Assembly (NCBI GenBank): GCA_947628495.1 | Contig: CANRAC010000021.1 | Location: 1 to 11,699, forward strand | Reading direction: 5' to 3' | DNA length: 11,699 nt | From: an uncultured Bacilli bacterium | GTDB taxonomy: Bacteria; Bacillota_I; Bacilli_A; RF39; UBA660 | Shown here: positions 1-6,792 of the stretch, in pieces | Numbering within the stretch: the stretch's first letter is position 1 | Layout of the letters: each line of letters starts with the position of its first letter | The notes under the pieces: generated by a model | What the model saw: only the letters and a program-made list of their open reading frames with translations | Databases searched by the model: none | Told to the model about the DNA's origin: nothing | Program-made: the position numbers and the translations under genes

Positions 1-40
1 GCAATTAATATAGGTATTTTATTTATGCATCTAGAAAGCG

Positions 41-70
41 AATAGACAACTAGAAACCTAGTTGTCTATT
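41..70. terminator. Intrinsic terminator hairpin, probably shared by convergent genes
   Basis: A perfect 13-bp stem (41-53 paired with 58-70) closes an AAAC loop. On the plus strand it is followed directly by a T-rich run (69-77), so it is a good terminator for a plus-strand gene ending left of the window. On the minus strand it starts 2 nt after the cdaR stop codon but lacks a strong U-tract, so termination of cdaR here is likely but weaker. Positions 1-40 hold nothing else I can name. Confidence 0.75.
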
Positions 71-71
71 T

Positions 72-1427
72 TTATTTGGCAGATACAATAATAGTAATCT
101 GTTTATTGGAAATATATTGAACTTTTGGATCTGTTCCTTCGACAGTAACTGTTACTTGATGTTCGCCTTCACCATAGCCACTTAAGTCAACATAGGCTGT
201 AATAGAGGCTGGATCTAATGCTTCTAAAATTTCACTTGTACCTTTGGCAATAACAGATATCTGCGCGTCATCACGCGATTTAGCATTAACATTGTAGTTA
301 GATGACAGATTGCGCCATTGAACATTGATACCATCAATAGTTTTTTGCGTCTCTTCACCAAACTTAACGGTTATCGTCGCTGTTGAAGCACTCATTGATC
401 GAACTCCGTTTGGTTTATTAATTGTTACATTGTAAGTTTTTTCATCACTTAAACTATTTACATCAATTGTAACAGGTACATAAGTAATATTTTCTAAAGC
501 ACTTTGCTCACCATAGATTGTTACTTTCGAAACACTACTATTAATTTCGGAAATAGCCCGACCAGTTTTTGGAGTACCCGTAGTTAAAACCCGTAATGGT
601 ACTTCTGTTGAATAAGATTCTAACTTAACAACAGCCGTAACTTTTTCCGGAACGATTTCCACATTTTTAACAATTTTACCCTCAGCATCGTAAGCTACTA
701 ATGGCACATTATCAATGGTGTAATCACCTTTTTCTTTAAATTCATCTTTACTTAAATCAATTAAAGCTCGAACTGTTGCTACTTTAGAAAGAGTATCTTC
801 AGCTCCTTTAATAACAACTTCGGTACGGTCTAAAGTGACACTTGCCACACTTAATTTTTGATCAAGTTTATCTTCATTTAATAAATCGTAAGAAACAGTT
901 TTTAAAGTACTTATCTTTTCTTTTATTACGACTAAAACGGTCGATGGATCTAATTTATAATTTAAGGAGTCAATGGACTGATTATAAGTTAATCGAACAC
1001 GATGTTCCCCAACTCCATATTTAGTTAAATCCAATTTTACTTCATGTTCCCCTAATTGTTTTGCTAAATATAAATCGCTTTTTCGGCCGATTAAGGTAAC
1101 ATCAACCGTTTCGGGAATACCTTCAACGACATACGCTTCTTTATTATATTCGGCAACAACCGGTTGATCGGCTAAAACTTCTGCTTCAGTTTGCACTAAA
1201 GTAATAACACGAGAGTCAACTAAGAAGAAAATAGCCACCGCAAAGATTAGAGATAAATAAATTAAAGTAAATGGTTTATTAAGAATTTTATCTAATTTAT
1301 TATTACTACTTTTTAATCTTTTATTTAAACGATAAACTACTCTACTTATCGGCGTTATGAGTACTTTATCTAATCCCGCATAGATTAAATGGAAGAAAGC
1401 TTTGATTACTTCAATTACTTTATGCAT
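72..1427 (-). CDS. cdaR: CdaR-type YbbR-domain regulator of diadenylate cyclase
   Basis: CdaR is the membrane partner of CdaA and modulates c-di-AMP synthesis, which controls potassium and osmolyte balance and cell-wall homeostasis in Firmicutes. With the start chosen here the protein has 451 residues. It has a basic cytoplasmic N-terminus of about 50 residues, one membrane helix (about 53-72), and a long extracellular part. I read that part as four YbbR-like beta repeats, roughly 81-169, 175-269, 275-356 and 363-449. Each repeat carries the family pattern of a V-x-V/I-x-G strand, a 'V-D-L' strand and a 'T-V-x-V' end. An ATG at 1472 is open in the same frame, but it lies deep in cdaA and adds a Met/Lys-rich leader that is only the antiphase reading of the CdaA acidic tail. 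The ATG at 1427 has AGGTGAGG just upstream and overlaps the cdaA stop by 8 nt, typical of translational coupling. Other YbbR proteins share the fold, but the pairing with cdaA makes the assignment firm. Confidence 0.93.
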   Translation of the reverse strand: MHKVIEVIKAFFHLIYAGLDKVLITPISRVVYRLNKRLKSSNNKLDKILNKPFTLIYLSLIFAVAIFFLVDSRVITLVQTEAEVLADQPVVAEYNKEAYVVEGIPETVDVTLIGRKSDLYLAKQLGEHEVKLDLTKYGVGEHRVRLTYNQSIDSLNYKLDPSTVLVVIKEKISTLKTVSYDLLNEDKLDQKLSVASVTLDRTEVVIKGAEDTLSKVATVRALIDLSKDEFKEKGDYTIDNVPLVAYDAEGKIVKNVEIVPEKVTAVVKLESYSTEVPLRVLTTGTPKTGRAISEINSSVSKVTIYGEQSALENITYVPVTIDVNSLSDEKTYNVTINKPNGVRSMSASTATITVKFGEETQKTIDGINVQWRNLSSNYNVNAKSRDDAQISVIAKGTSEILEALDPASITAYVDLSGYGEGEHQVTVTVEGTDPKVQYISNKQITIIVSAK

Positions 1428-2250
1428 TTTCCTCACCTGCACTTTCTTCATCATCATCTTCATCGGCATCATAGAACATTTCGGTTTTTGGTTTTAATTC
1501 ATCAATTAAAGTCATTTTGAAATCATCTAAAGTTAAATTGTATTTCATATTACCATCAACAGCAATACTGATGCGGCCGGTTTCTTCGGAAACAATTAAA
1601 GCAATGGCATCAGTTTCTTCGGCAACTCCTAACGCTGCTCTATGACGCGTACCTAGACGTTTACTTAAAGTAGGATCCATACTCGTTTTAAATACTGATC
1701 CTGCACAAGTTATTCTATCCCCTTGAATAATGACACCACCATCATGTAACGGATTATTAGGGAAGAATATTGTTCCTAGTAAAGCACTAGAAACATCAGC
1801 ATAAATCTTTGTAGCTGGATCAATATATTCTTGTAAAGAAATATCTCTTTCAATAACAATTAAAGCGCCAATACGGTTTTTCTTTAAATATTCAATAGCG
1901 TCCATGATTTCATAAACAACGCGTTCTCTTTCATCAACAGTTAAAATTTTATGACGTCCTAATAAATTAGTACGACCAATCGATTCTAAGACATTACGAA
2001 TTTCGGGTTGAAAGATAATAATTAAAGCTAACGGTCCCCAAGATAGAACATATTCTAGTAATAAACCAACAGTATATAAATCTAAAAGGGAACTAATTAG
2101 TTTAATAACTAATATTAAAATTACACCCTTAACAATTAAAACCATTTTTATATTATTTTTTACATTTTTTAAAATAAAATAAAACATTAACCAGACAATA
2201 GAAATATCAAGTATTTTTGTAATAATCGACCATAAAGTTGTTAATGTCAT
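1420..2250 (-). CDS. cdaA: Diadenylate cyclase CdaA (c-di-AMP synthase)
   Basis: CdaA is a membrane-bound enzyme that condenses two ATP molecules to c-di-AMP. The 276 residues begin with three hydrophobic segments (about 10-29, 35-55 and 62-82). A cytoplasmic DAC domain (about 95-250) follows, with both signature motifs intact: DGG at 170-172 in LHDGG, and RHR at 202-204 in LGTRHRAALG. The SEETGRIS segment (221-228) is also typical. Length matches the usual 270-280 residues. The start has GGGAG upstream. The C-terminus ends in a strongly acidic tail (about 259-276, mostly D and E), which is not part of the catalytic core. The gene heads a two-gene cdaA-cdaR unit. The usual third member, glmM, does not follow: a hairpin comes directly after cdaR. 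The 104-bp gap upstream contains a terminator and a possible promoter. Confidence 0.97.
   Translation of the reverse strand: MTLTTLWSIITKILDISIVWLMFYFILKNVKNNIKMVLIVKGVILILVIKLISSLLDLYTVGLLLEYVLSWGPLALIIIFQPEIRNVLESIGRTNLLGRHKILTVDERERVVYEIMDAIEYLKKNRIGALIVIERDISLQEYIDPATKIYADVSSALLGTIFFPNNPLHDGGVIIQGDRITCAGSVFKTSMDPTLSKRLGTRHRAALGVAEETDAIALIVSEETGRISIAVDGNMKYNLTLDDFKMTLIDELKPKTEMFYDADEDDDEESAGEENA
1431..1438 (-). promoter_or_regulatory. Ribosome binding site deciding the cdaR start
   Basis: The minus strand reads AGGTGAGG followed by AAA and the ATG at 1427. AGGTGA fits the 16S tail with 5-nt spacing. It lies inside the last codons of cdaA, so cdaR translation is probably coupled to cdaA. 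This favours the 1427 start over the upstream ATGs. Confidence 0.7.
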
Positions 2251-2279
2251 AAATTCACTCCCTTTTATCTACTATTTAA

Positions 2280-2295
2280 AGTATATCAAATTATA
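2280..2295 (-). promoter_or_regulatory. Candidate -10 region for cdaA-cdaR
   Basis: The minus strand carries a perfect TATAAT (2295-2290) and, just downstream, TATACT (2285-2280). They lie in the short gap between the upstream terminator and cdaA. No convincing -35 hexamer is seen at 16-18 bp from either, so this is a tentative promoter, supported mainly by its position after a terminator. Confidence 0.35.
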
Positions 2296-2332
2296 TTACT
2301 TTTTGCTACCGCTAAATTGTTTTTTTACGGCA

Positions 2333-2356
2333 TTTTAAAAGCTAGTTACCTAGCTT
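2333..2356 (-). terminator. Short intrinsic terminator after the charged membrane protein
   Basis: On the minus strand a perfect 7-bp stem, AAGCTAG and CTAGCTT (2356-2350 with 2345-2339), closes a GTAA loop. The run after it is short (TTTT including the last stem bases), followed by AAAA. The stem overlaps the TAA stop of the gene it ends. It is modest, so some read-through into cdaA is plausible. Confidence 0.5.
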
Positions 2357-2741
2357 ACTTATTTTCATTATTTTCATCTTTCATTAAAGGCATATCATAT
2401 CCATCATTATTAGAGGTTATTTCAATAGGTGCACTCACTATTTCATCGTTATTAACTTCTAATTTTTCGGTTTGTTGGGCTTGCTCTTGTTTCATCGCCT
2501 CTTCGACCGTTGGCGTATTATCTTCTATTATGTCTTCCTTTTTTTCTTTTTTCTCTTTCTTCTCTTTTATCTTTTTTTCTTTTTTAGGCTTTGGTTCTTT
2601 AGGTACTACCTCTTTATCTTTAGGTTCTTTTGGTAATTTACTAGTATCAACAAGATAACCTATTAAAGCAAACAATAGAACCCCTGATATAACTAAGAAC
2701 CAAATGTAATTATCAATAAGAAAATTTATAAATACTTCCAT
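2355..2741 (-). CDS. Small single-pass membrane protein with charged low-complexity tail
   Basis: I do not recognise this as a named family. The 128-residue product has one clear membrane helix (about 12-31). A Lys/Glu/Pro-rich stretch (35-70) follows, dominated by KEP and KEKK-type repeats. The end is an acidic, Asn/Gln-rich tail (71-128). The positive charge right after the helix predicts the tail is cytoplasmic (positive-inside rule). Such a tail is probably disordered and could bind acidic or RNA partners, but no function can be assigned. The start is secure: AGGAGG lies 5 nt upstream of the ATG. The gene begins 34 nt after the DUF3048 gene stop on the same strand with no terminator between, so the two are probably one transcript. 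The Lys/Glu stretch gives a long purine run on the coding strand. Confidence 0.75.
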   Translation of the reverse strand: MEVFINFLIDNYIWFLVISGVLLFALIGYLVDTSKLPKEPKDKEVVPKEPKPKKEKKIKEKKEKKEKKEDIIEDNTPTVEEAMKQEQAQQTEKLEVNNDEIVSAPIEITSNNDGYDMPLMKDENNENK

Positions 2742-2775
2742 ACATACCTCCTAGTTAATTTTATTCTTTTTTATT

Positions 2776-3816
2776 TTAAGAAATACTTAATTCTTGATTT
2801 TCCGGTTGAATTTGAATATAGGTATTACCATCATTAACTTTGATTTCTTGCCCATTTTCATCTTTATAAATAGTTTTACTACTACGAGATGATTTCTCCC
2901 AAGTAATAGGGATGGCATATCCATTAGTAATGTAATAACCACTACCACTACCAACGGTATCTATATCTTGTCTACCTTTATCATCAATAGTTTTATTCGC
3001 TAATTTATAAGTAATTATATTTTTAGTTGTATATTGTTTTTTCGTAACATAATCGACATGTTCTTCCCCATTGACATATCTTTTATAAACTTTATTTTCT
3101 GCATCATAAACATAACTAGTCTTGACATAATTAGAATAAGGAATTTCAATGTTATTAGCAACTTGAGCCGTTTCTTTAGAACTTAAGTCAATGTTATCCA
3201 CACTATAATTTAATAAAGTAGACTGCTTAGAAGTATTGCGATATTCTAAATGGGAAATGGCTTTTTTAATAAGTTCCATAGATGTATAACCAGTATGTTC
3301 ACTAGATACTCTTAAACTTTTATCGCGAAAGAAATACGTACCTTCGTAAGTTAAGCCATTTAGGTTATTAACACCTAAAGTTTTGATATCACTTTGCGCT
3401 TGGGGAGACCAACCCCAATGAACATAGACCGCATCATTTTCTAAAGCATAATCTAAAAAATAATGACGCGCACTACGAACAGAACCAATTTTTTCGGTAT
3501 TTTGATCTTTGAACACCGCCATCATGCGGGTTATACCACCTTCAACTACGATTTCGTAAACTAAGTATGCATCGTCTAAGCCACTATGGTATGGACGCGC
3601 TTGGTTATGATTATTAATCATAACGGCAATTGGTCTTTCATTAGAATCTTCATTGATAATATTTAATTTCTTCACAGGTTCTTTTACTTTTTTAACTTTA
3701 TTAATGATTTCATCATTTTTAAAAAGATAAAAGTAAGCAAAAAAACCAACTAAACATAATAATAAAATAGCAATTATGGTAATAAATATCTTTTTCTTCT
3801 TTTTTCTTTTCTTCAT
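2776..3816 (-). CDS. DUF3048 (YerB-like) membrane-anchored extracellular protein
   Basis: The 346-residue product matches the DUF3048 family (Bacillus YerB), extracytoplasmic proteins of unknown biochemical role. A very basic N-terminus (MKKRKKKKK) is followed by one hydrophobic helix (about 10-31). The N-terminal DUF3048 domain follows (about 60-200), with RPIAVMINN, ARPYHSGLDDA, YEIVVEGGITRMMAVF and GSVRSARHYF, all typical. A second, C-terminal DUF3048 domain lies at about 225-340. Many relatives are lipoproteins. Here the cysteine at 21 sits in LLLC, not a proper lipobox, so a membrane anchor is more likely. The frame is open back to an ATG at 3891, but that codon lies inside the terminator hairpin following smpB. 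I therefore take 3816, with a GTG at 3825 as an alternative. Neither has a good Shine-Dalgarno. The gene is followed at 34 nt by a charged membrane protein. Confidence 0.9.
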   Translation of the reverse strand: MKKRKKKKKIFITIIAILLLCLVGFFAYFYLFKNDEIINKVKKVKEPVKKLNIINEDSNERPIAVMINNHNQARPYHSGLDDAYLVYEIVVEGGITRMMAVFKDQNTEKIGSVRSARHYFLDYALENDAVYVHWGWSPQAQSDIKTLGVNNLNGLTYEGTYFFRDKSLRVSSEHTGYTSMELIKKAISHLEYRNTSKQSTLLNYSVDNIDLSSKETAQVANNIEIPYSNYVKTSYVYDAENKVYKRYVNGEEHVDYVTKKQYTTKNIITYKLANKTIDDKGRQDIDTVGSGSGYYITNGYAIPITWEKSSRSSKTIYKDENGQEIKVNDGNTYIQIQPENQELSIS

Positions 3817-3832
3817 GAGTAACACACTTTCT

Positions 3833-3841
3833 ACTATAACA
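3833..3841 (-). promoter_or_regulatory. Extended -10 promoter candidate for the DUF3048 gene
   Basis: The minus strand reads TG-T-TATAGT (TG at 3841-3840, hexamer 3838-3833), an extended -10 with five of six consensus bases. No good -35 is seen at 17-18 bp, as is common for extended -10 promoters. A start about 7 nt downstream would leave almost no 5' leader. Its place just after the smpB terminator supports it. Confidence 0.45.
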
Positions 3842-3871
3842 AGTTTATCAAATTGGCCACTTAAAGTCCAT

Positions 3872-3904
3872 AAAAAAAATATTAAAAGCAATTTAATATT
3901 TTTT
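3872..3904 (-). terminator. Terminator hairpin after smpB
   Basis: A perfect 13-bp, all-AT stem (3874-3886 with 3892-3904) encloses a 5-nt loop. Read on the minus strand it begins at the TAA stop of smpB and ends in a U-rich run. The stem is AT-only and therefore weak per base pair, but long. It separates smpB from the DUF3048 gene and argues against the ATG at 3891. Confidence 0.65.
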
Positions 3905-4340
3905 AATAATTCTCAAGATTTCGTCTTTGTTCTCTTTCTAGATCTTTTTTCTTTAAACTTTCTCTTTTATCATAAAGTTTTTTTCCTTTAGCTACGCCAA
4001 TTAATAATTTTGCATAATTTTTTTTGAAATAAAGTTTTAAAGGAATTAAACTATATCCATCTTGCGTAATAGCTTCCTTGATTTTTTTAATTTCTTTTTT
4101 ATGCAAAAGTAGTTTTCTTTCTCTTCTTTCGTCATGATTAAAGATGTTGCCTTGTTCATATTTAGCAATGTACATGTTAATAACATATACTTCTTCGTTT
4201 TTAAGGCGCGCGAAGCTATCTTTAAGACTTACAGAGCCATTACGAATCGCTTTGATTTCCGTACCTTTAAGTTCAATCCCGGCTTCGTACTCTTTAATGA
4301 TTTCATAGTCAAAATAAGCTTTTTTATTTTTTATTTCCAT
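3903..4340 (-). CDS. smpB: SsrA-binding protein SmpB
   Basis: SmpB binds tmRNA and delivers it to ribosomes stalled on mRNAs lacking a stop codon, starting trans-translation. The 145 residues cover the family from end to end: NKKAYFDYEI (5-14), AGIELKGTEIKAIR (20-33), the SLKDSFA strand (38-44), NHDERRERKLLLHKKEI (68-84), the SLIPLKLYF strand (97-105), and KGKKLYDKRE (118-127). After that comes the basic C-terminal tail that enters the ribosomal A site. It is slightly shorter than the usual 150-160 because of a trimmed tail. The start has AGAGGA 8 nt upstream and lies inside rnr, overlapping it by 17 nt. The rnr-smpB pairing is a standard Firmicute arrangement. The tmRNA gene is not in this window. 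Confidence 0.97.
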   Translation of the reverse strand: MEIKNKKAYFDYEIIKEYEAGIELKGTEIKAIRNGSVSLKDSFARLKNEEVYVINMYIAKYEQGNIFNHDERRERKLLLHKKEIKKIKEAITQDGYSLIPLKLYFKKNYAKLLIGVAKGKKLYDKRESLKKKDLEREQRRNLENY

Positions 4341-6438
4341 CTTGTTTGTCCTCTACTATTTCAAAATCAACTTGGGAAGCTTCTTTACTAGCTCCGATAC
4401 ATTTTACTCTAATTGTATCTCCTAAACGATAAGTTTTTTTGGTAGACTTTCCGACCATCGCTAAAAGTTCCGGAACATAATTGAAGTAGTCGCCTTTTAA
4501 AGATTTAACGTGAACTAAGCCTTCGACTAAATTAGGTAACTCGACAAACATGCCAAAATTAGTAATCGTATTGATAAAGCCCTCATATTCCTGTCCAATA
4601 TGATCTTCCATATATTCGGCCATTTTCATATCGTTTACTTCTCTTTCTGCATCCACCGCTGCTCGTTCTCTTTCCGAAGAATGCTCGGCAATTTCGACTA
4701 AGGATGATTCTAAGTTGGCAATGGTCGTCATACTCATATCTTTTTCAATTAAATATTTTTTTAATAAACGATGGACGGTTAAATCTGGAAAACGCCGAAT
4801 AGGCGAAGTAAAATGGGTATAAGTCGGACTAGCTAGGCCAAAATGGCCAATATTATCTTTACTATAAATAGCTTTTTTCATACTTCTTAAAAGAATAGAT
4901 GATAAGATCGGAAATTCTTTTTTATCTTTAAGCTGATTTAAAATTAATTGCATACCTTTGGGGGTTAGGTCATTTACTTTGCCTCCAATTTTATATCCTA
5001 ATAAATGAACTAAAGTTAAAAATTCATCAATTTTATCACTATTAGGTTTATCATGAACACGATAAATAAATGGTAAATTCATATTATAAATATGGGTAGC
5101 TACACATTCATTGGCAGCAATCATAAAGTCTTCAATTAAGTTTTCCCCTTCTTTTTGCTCCCTTTTTTTAATATCGATAGCTTTTCCAGTTTCATCTTGA
5201 ATAATTTTCGCTTCCTCGGCTTCAAAATTGATATAACCGCGTTCATTTTTCCTTTTTCTTAAAATATGAGCAAATTCATTCATTGCTAGTAAAGTATCTT
5301 TAAATTCTTCATAACCAGCAGGGGTTACATGATCAATTAAAATAGAATTAACATCATCGTAATTCATCTTTTTGGCAGATTTAATATAACTTTCAAAAAT
5401 ATCATAATTTAAAAGTTTTCCTTGATTATCATATTCCATAACACAAGACATAGCTAACCTAATAACCCCTTCATTTAAGGAGCAAATACCATTAGAAAGT
5501 TTATGAGGCAACATGGGAATTACGGTGTCAGCTAAATAAGAAGATGTCCCTCTATTATAAGCATCATCTCCTAAAGCTGTATTTTCTTTAACATAATGCG
5601 AAACATCAGCAATGTGAACACCTAAAACATATAAATCGCCTTTTTTCTTTAAGGAAATAGCATCATCAATATCTTTAGTATCTTTACCATCAATCGTAAA
5701 TATAACCTCACCAGTTAAATCGCGACGCCCCACAAGATCTTTGGGATCAACTTCATCGGGTAGCTTTTCGACCTCGGCTAAAACCTCAGGCGTATACTTA
5801 TCATAGATTTCATGTTTATAAGCAATGCTTAAAATATCGATACCCGGATCATCTTTATGACCAAGGATACTTAAGACTTTACCGGCATATTTATTATGAC
5901 CTAAATCTTTGGTAATTTCGACTAAGACTTTGTGTCCTTCTACACAATTATGAAGGGAATCTGGATCTAAAATAACGGTTATTTCCTTTTTAGTTTCATC
6001 TAACTTAAAACCTAATCCCTCTTCAGTTTTAATTATTTCGCCCACTAAATTTTTTAATTCTCTTTTAATTATTCTTAAGACTCTACCCTCTTTTTTTAAA
6101 GCTTTATTAATAACCTCAATTAAAACAATATCTCCATCAATGGCTCCGTTTAAATTCTTCGCATCAATATAAATATCATCTTCTTTATCTAGTATTAAAA
6201 AACCAAAACCTTTTTTATTAATAGCGACTTTCCCGACTTTAATACCTGGACAATTTTCTAAAAGAATATATTTATCTTTCTTAGTTTTATAAATAAGACA
6301 TTCTTGCACCAGATTTTCTAATACTTCGGTTAATTCTTGATATTCTCCGGTCGTTTTAAAACCCAACATATCATTGATTTCGATTGGGTCTAAAGCTTTG
6401 TGCTCATCTTTTAATACTTTTATTATTTCCTCTTTCAT
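4324..6438 (-). CDS. rnr: Ribonuclease R
   Basis: RNase R is a 3'-to-5' exoribonuclease that degrades structured RNA, including non-stop mRNAs released by tmRNA-SmpB. The 704 residues follow the family order. An N-terminal winged-helix segment (about 1-60) comes first, then two OB/cold-shock domains (about 65-200). The RNB catalytic domain follows (about 235-560), and a C-terminal S1 RNA-binding domain (about 616-693, with EGFINTITNFGMFVELPN). The four metal-binding aspartates have the RNase II/R spacing: D250, D256, D258 and D259 in FTIDGKDTKDIDDAIS. GLASPTYTHFTSPIRRFPDL (534-553) is the other RNB signature. Bacillus RNase R is about 780 residues; this one is shorter mainly because it lacks a long basic C-terminal tail. 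GAGGG lies upstream of the start. A strong terminator separates it from secG, so it probably uses its own extended -10 promoter. Confidence 0.97.
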   Translation of the reverse strand: MKEEIIKVLKDEHKALDPIEINDMLGFKTTGEYQELTEVLENLVQECLIYKTKKDKYILLENCPGIKVGKVAINKKGFGFLILDKEDDIYIDAKNLNGAIDGDIVLIEVINKALKKEGRVLRIIKRELKNLVGEIIKTEEGLGFKLDETKKEITVILDPDSLHNCVEGHKVLVEITKDLGHNKYAGKVLSILGHKDDPGIDILSIAYKHEIYDKYTPEVLAEVEKLPDEVDPKDLVGRRDLTGEVIFTIDGKDTKDIDDAISLKKKGDLYVLGVHIADVSHYVKENTALGDDAYNRGTSSYLADTVIPMLPHKLSNGICSLNEGVIRLAMSCVMEYDNQGKLLNYDIFESYIKSAKKMNYDDVNSILIDHVTPAGYEEFKDTLLAMNEFAHILRKRKNERGYINFEAEEAKIIQDETGKAIDIKKREQKEGENLIEDFMIAANECVATHIYNMNLPFIYRVHDKPNSDKIDEFLTLVHLLGYKIGGKVNDLTPKGMQLILNQLKDKKEFPILSSILLRSMKKAIYSKDNIGHFGLASPTYTHFTSPIRRFPDLTVHRLLKKYLIEKDMSMTTIANLESSLVEIAEHSSERERAAVDAEREVNDMKMAEYMEDHIGQEYEGFINTITNFGMFVELPNLVEGLVHVKSLKGDYFNYVPELLAMVGKSTKKTYRLGDTIRVKCIGASKEASQVDFEIVEDKQDGNKK

Positions 6439-6456
6439 ATAAGATCCCTCATTATT

Positions 6457-6465
6457 ATTTTAGCA
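6457..6465 (-). promoter_or_regulatory. Extended -10 promoter candidate for rnr-smpB
   Basis: The minus strand has TG-C-TAAAAT (TG at 6465-6464, hexamer 6462-6457), an extended -10 with five of six bases. It lies between the secG terminator and the rnr ribosome site. No clear -35 is present. It leaves a leader of roughly 10-15 nt with GAGGG before the ATG. Confidence 0.45.
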
Positions 6466-6483
6466 CCATAATTTTTTTCATGC

Positions 6484-6516
6484 ATTAAAAAAGGAAGTTG
6501 GTTAACACTTCCTTTA
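6484..6516 (-). terminator. Intrinsic terminator after secG
   Basis: On the minus strand the stem AAAGGAAGT/ACTTCCTTT (6515-6507 with 6498-6490) closes an 8-nt loop and is followed by more T residues (6489-6485). The stem starts 2 nt after the secG TAA. It is among the clearest terminators in the window. Confidence 0.85.
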
Positions 6517-6750
6517 TTATTTTAAAAATAAGATAAAAGCTATAACAAAAAAGGCAAGACCTAGAGCCATAGTTAATCTAGTAATTAAAAGTTCGACACC
6601 ACGTTCTTTTTGTTTTTGAAATAAGGTCGCATTTCCTCCTGAGATAATTTGGCCCGCATCACTGGCTTTATTACTTTGTAATAAGACAATTGCAATTAAT
6701 ATTACTGATATTATTAATAATATTGTTTCTAACATGTTATTCACATCCAT
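6517..6750 (-). CDS. secG: Preprotein translocase subunit SecG
   Basis: SecG is the small accessory subunit of the SecYEG channel and improves SecA-driven export. The 77 residues have two membrane helices (about 7-25 and 55-76) joined by the conserved cytoplasmic loop. That loop contains VLLQSNKASDAG (22-33), the SGG motif and a KQKERG segment (46-51), all as in Bacillus SecG (76 residues). ATG at 6750 has only a weak GAGAA upstream. An ATG five codons in (6735), preceded by GGATGTGA, would give MLETILLIIS, also a normal SecG start, so the exact start is uncertain. The gene lies 38 nt after an unrecognised gene and ends in a strong terminator. Confidence 0.93.
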   Translation of the reverse strand: MDVNNMLETILLIISVILIAIVLLQSNKASDAGQIISGGNATLFQKQKERGVELLITRLTMALGLAFFVIAFILFLK

Positions 6751-6763
6751 TTCTCGTATTAAT

Positions 6764-6792
6764 AATTTATCATACGTCTATAAAATTATCAA
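6764..6792 (-). promoter_or_regulatory. Possible promoter for secG
   Basis: TTGATA (6792-6787) overlaps the TGA stop of the upstream gene. After 17 bp it is followed by TAAATT (6769-6764). Both hexamers are four or five out of six. There is no terminator between the upstream gene and secG, so read-through is an equally good explanation. Confidence 0.3.

Noticed and set aside
842..1024. Plus-strand open frame of 60 codons
   Set aside because: Antisense to cdaR, no ribosome site, low-complexity Leu/Phe-rich translation typical of a shadow frame.
1428..1472. Longer N-terminus for CdaR from ATGs at 1451-1472
   Set aside because: The extra residues are a Met/Lys string mirroring the GAT/GAA-rich CdaA tail; the 1427 start has a good ribosome site.
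2317..2658. Plus-strand hydrophobic Ser/Phe-rich open frame
   Set aside because: It is the complement of the Lys/Glu-rich minus-strand gene; polypyrimidine reads as Ser/Phe and mimics a membrane protein.
3409..3430. TTGGGG...CCCCAA hairpin
   Set aside because: It lies inside the conserved DUF3048 segment encoding VHWGWSPQ, so it is explained by coding.
3750..3760. Lipobox at Cys21 of the DUF3048 protein
   Set aside because: The residues before the cysteine are LLL; position -1 should be small (G, A or S).
3817..3891. Upstream start of the DUF3048 gene at 3891
   Set aside because: The ATG lies in the loop of the smpB terminator, adds a hydrophobic leader not seen in the family, and has no ribosome site.
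4134..4391. Plus-strand open frame across smpB/rnr
   Set aside because: It is antisense to two well-conserved genes and has no initiation signals.
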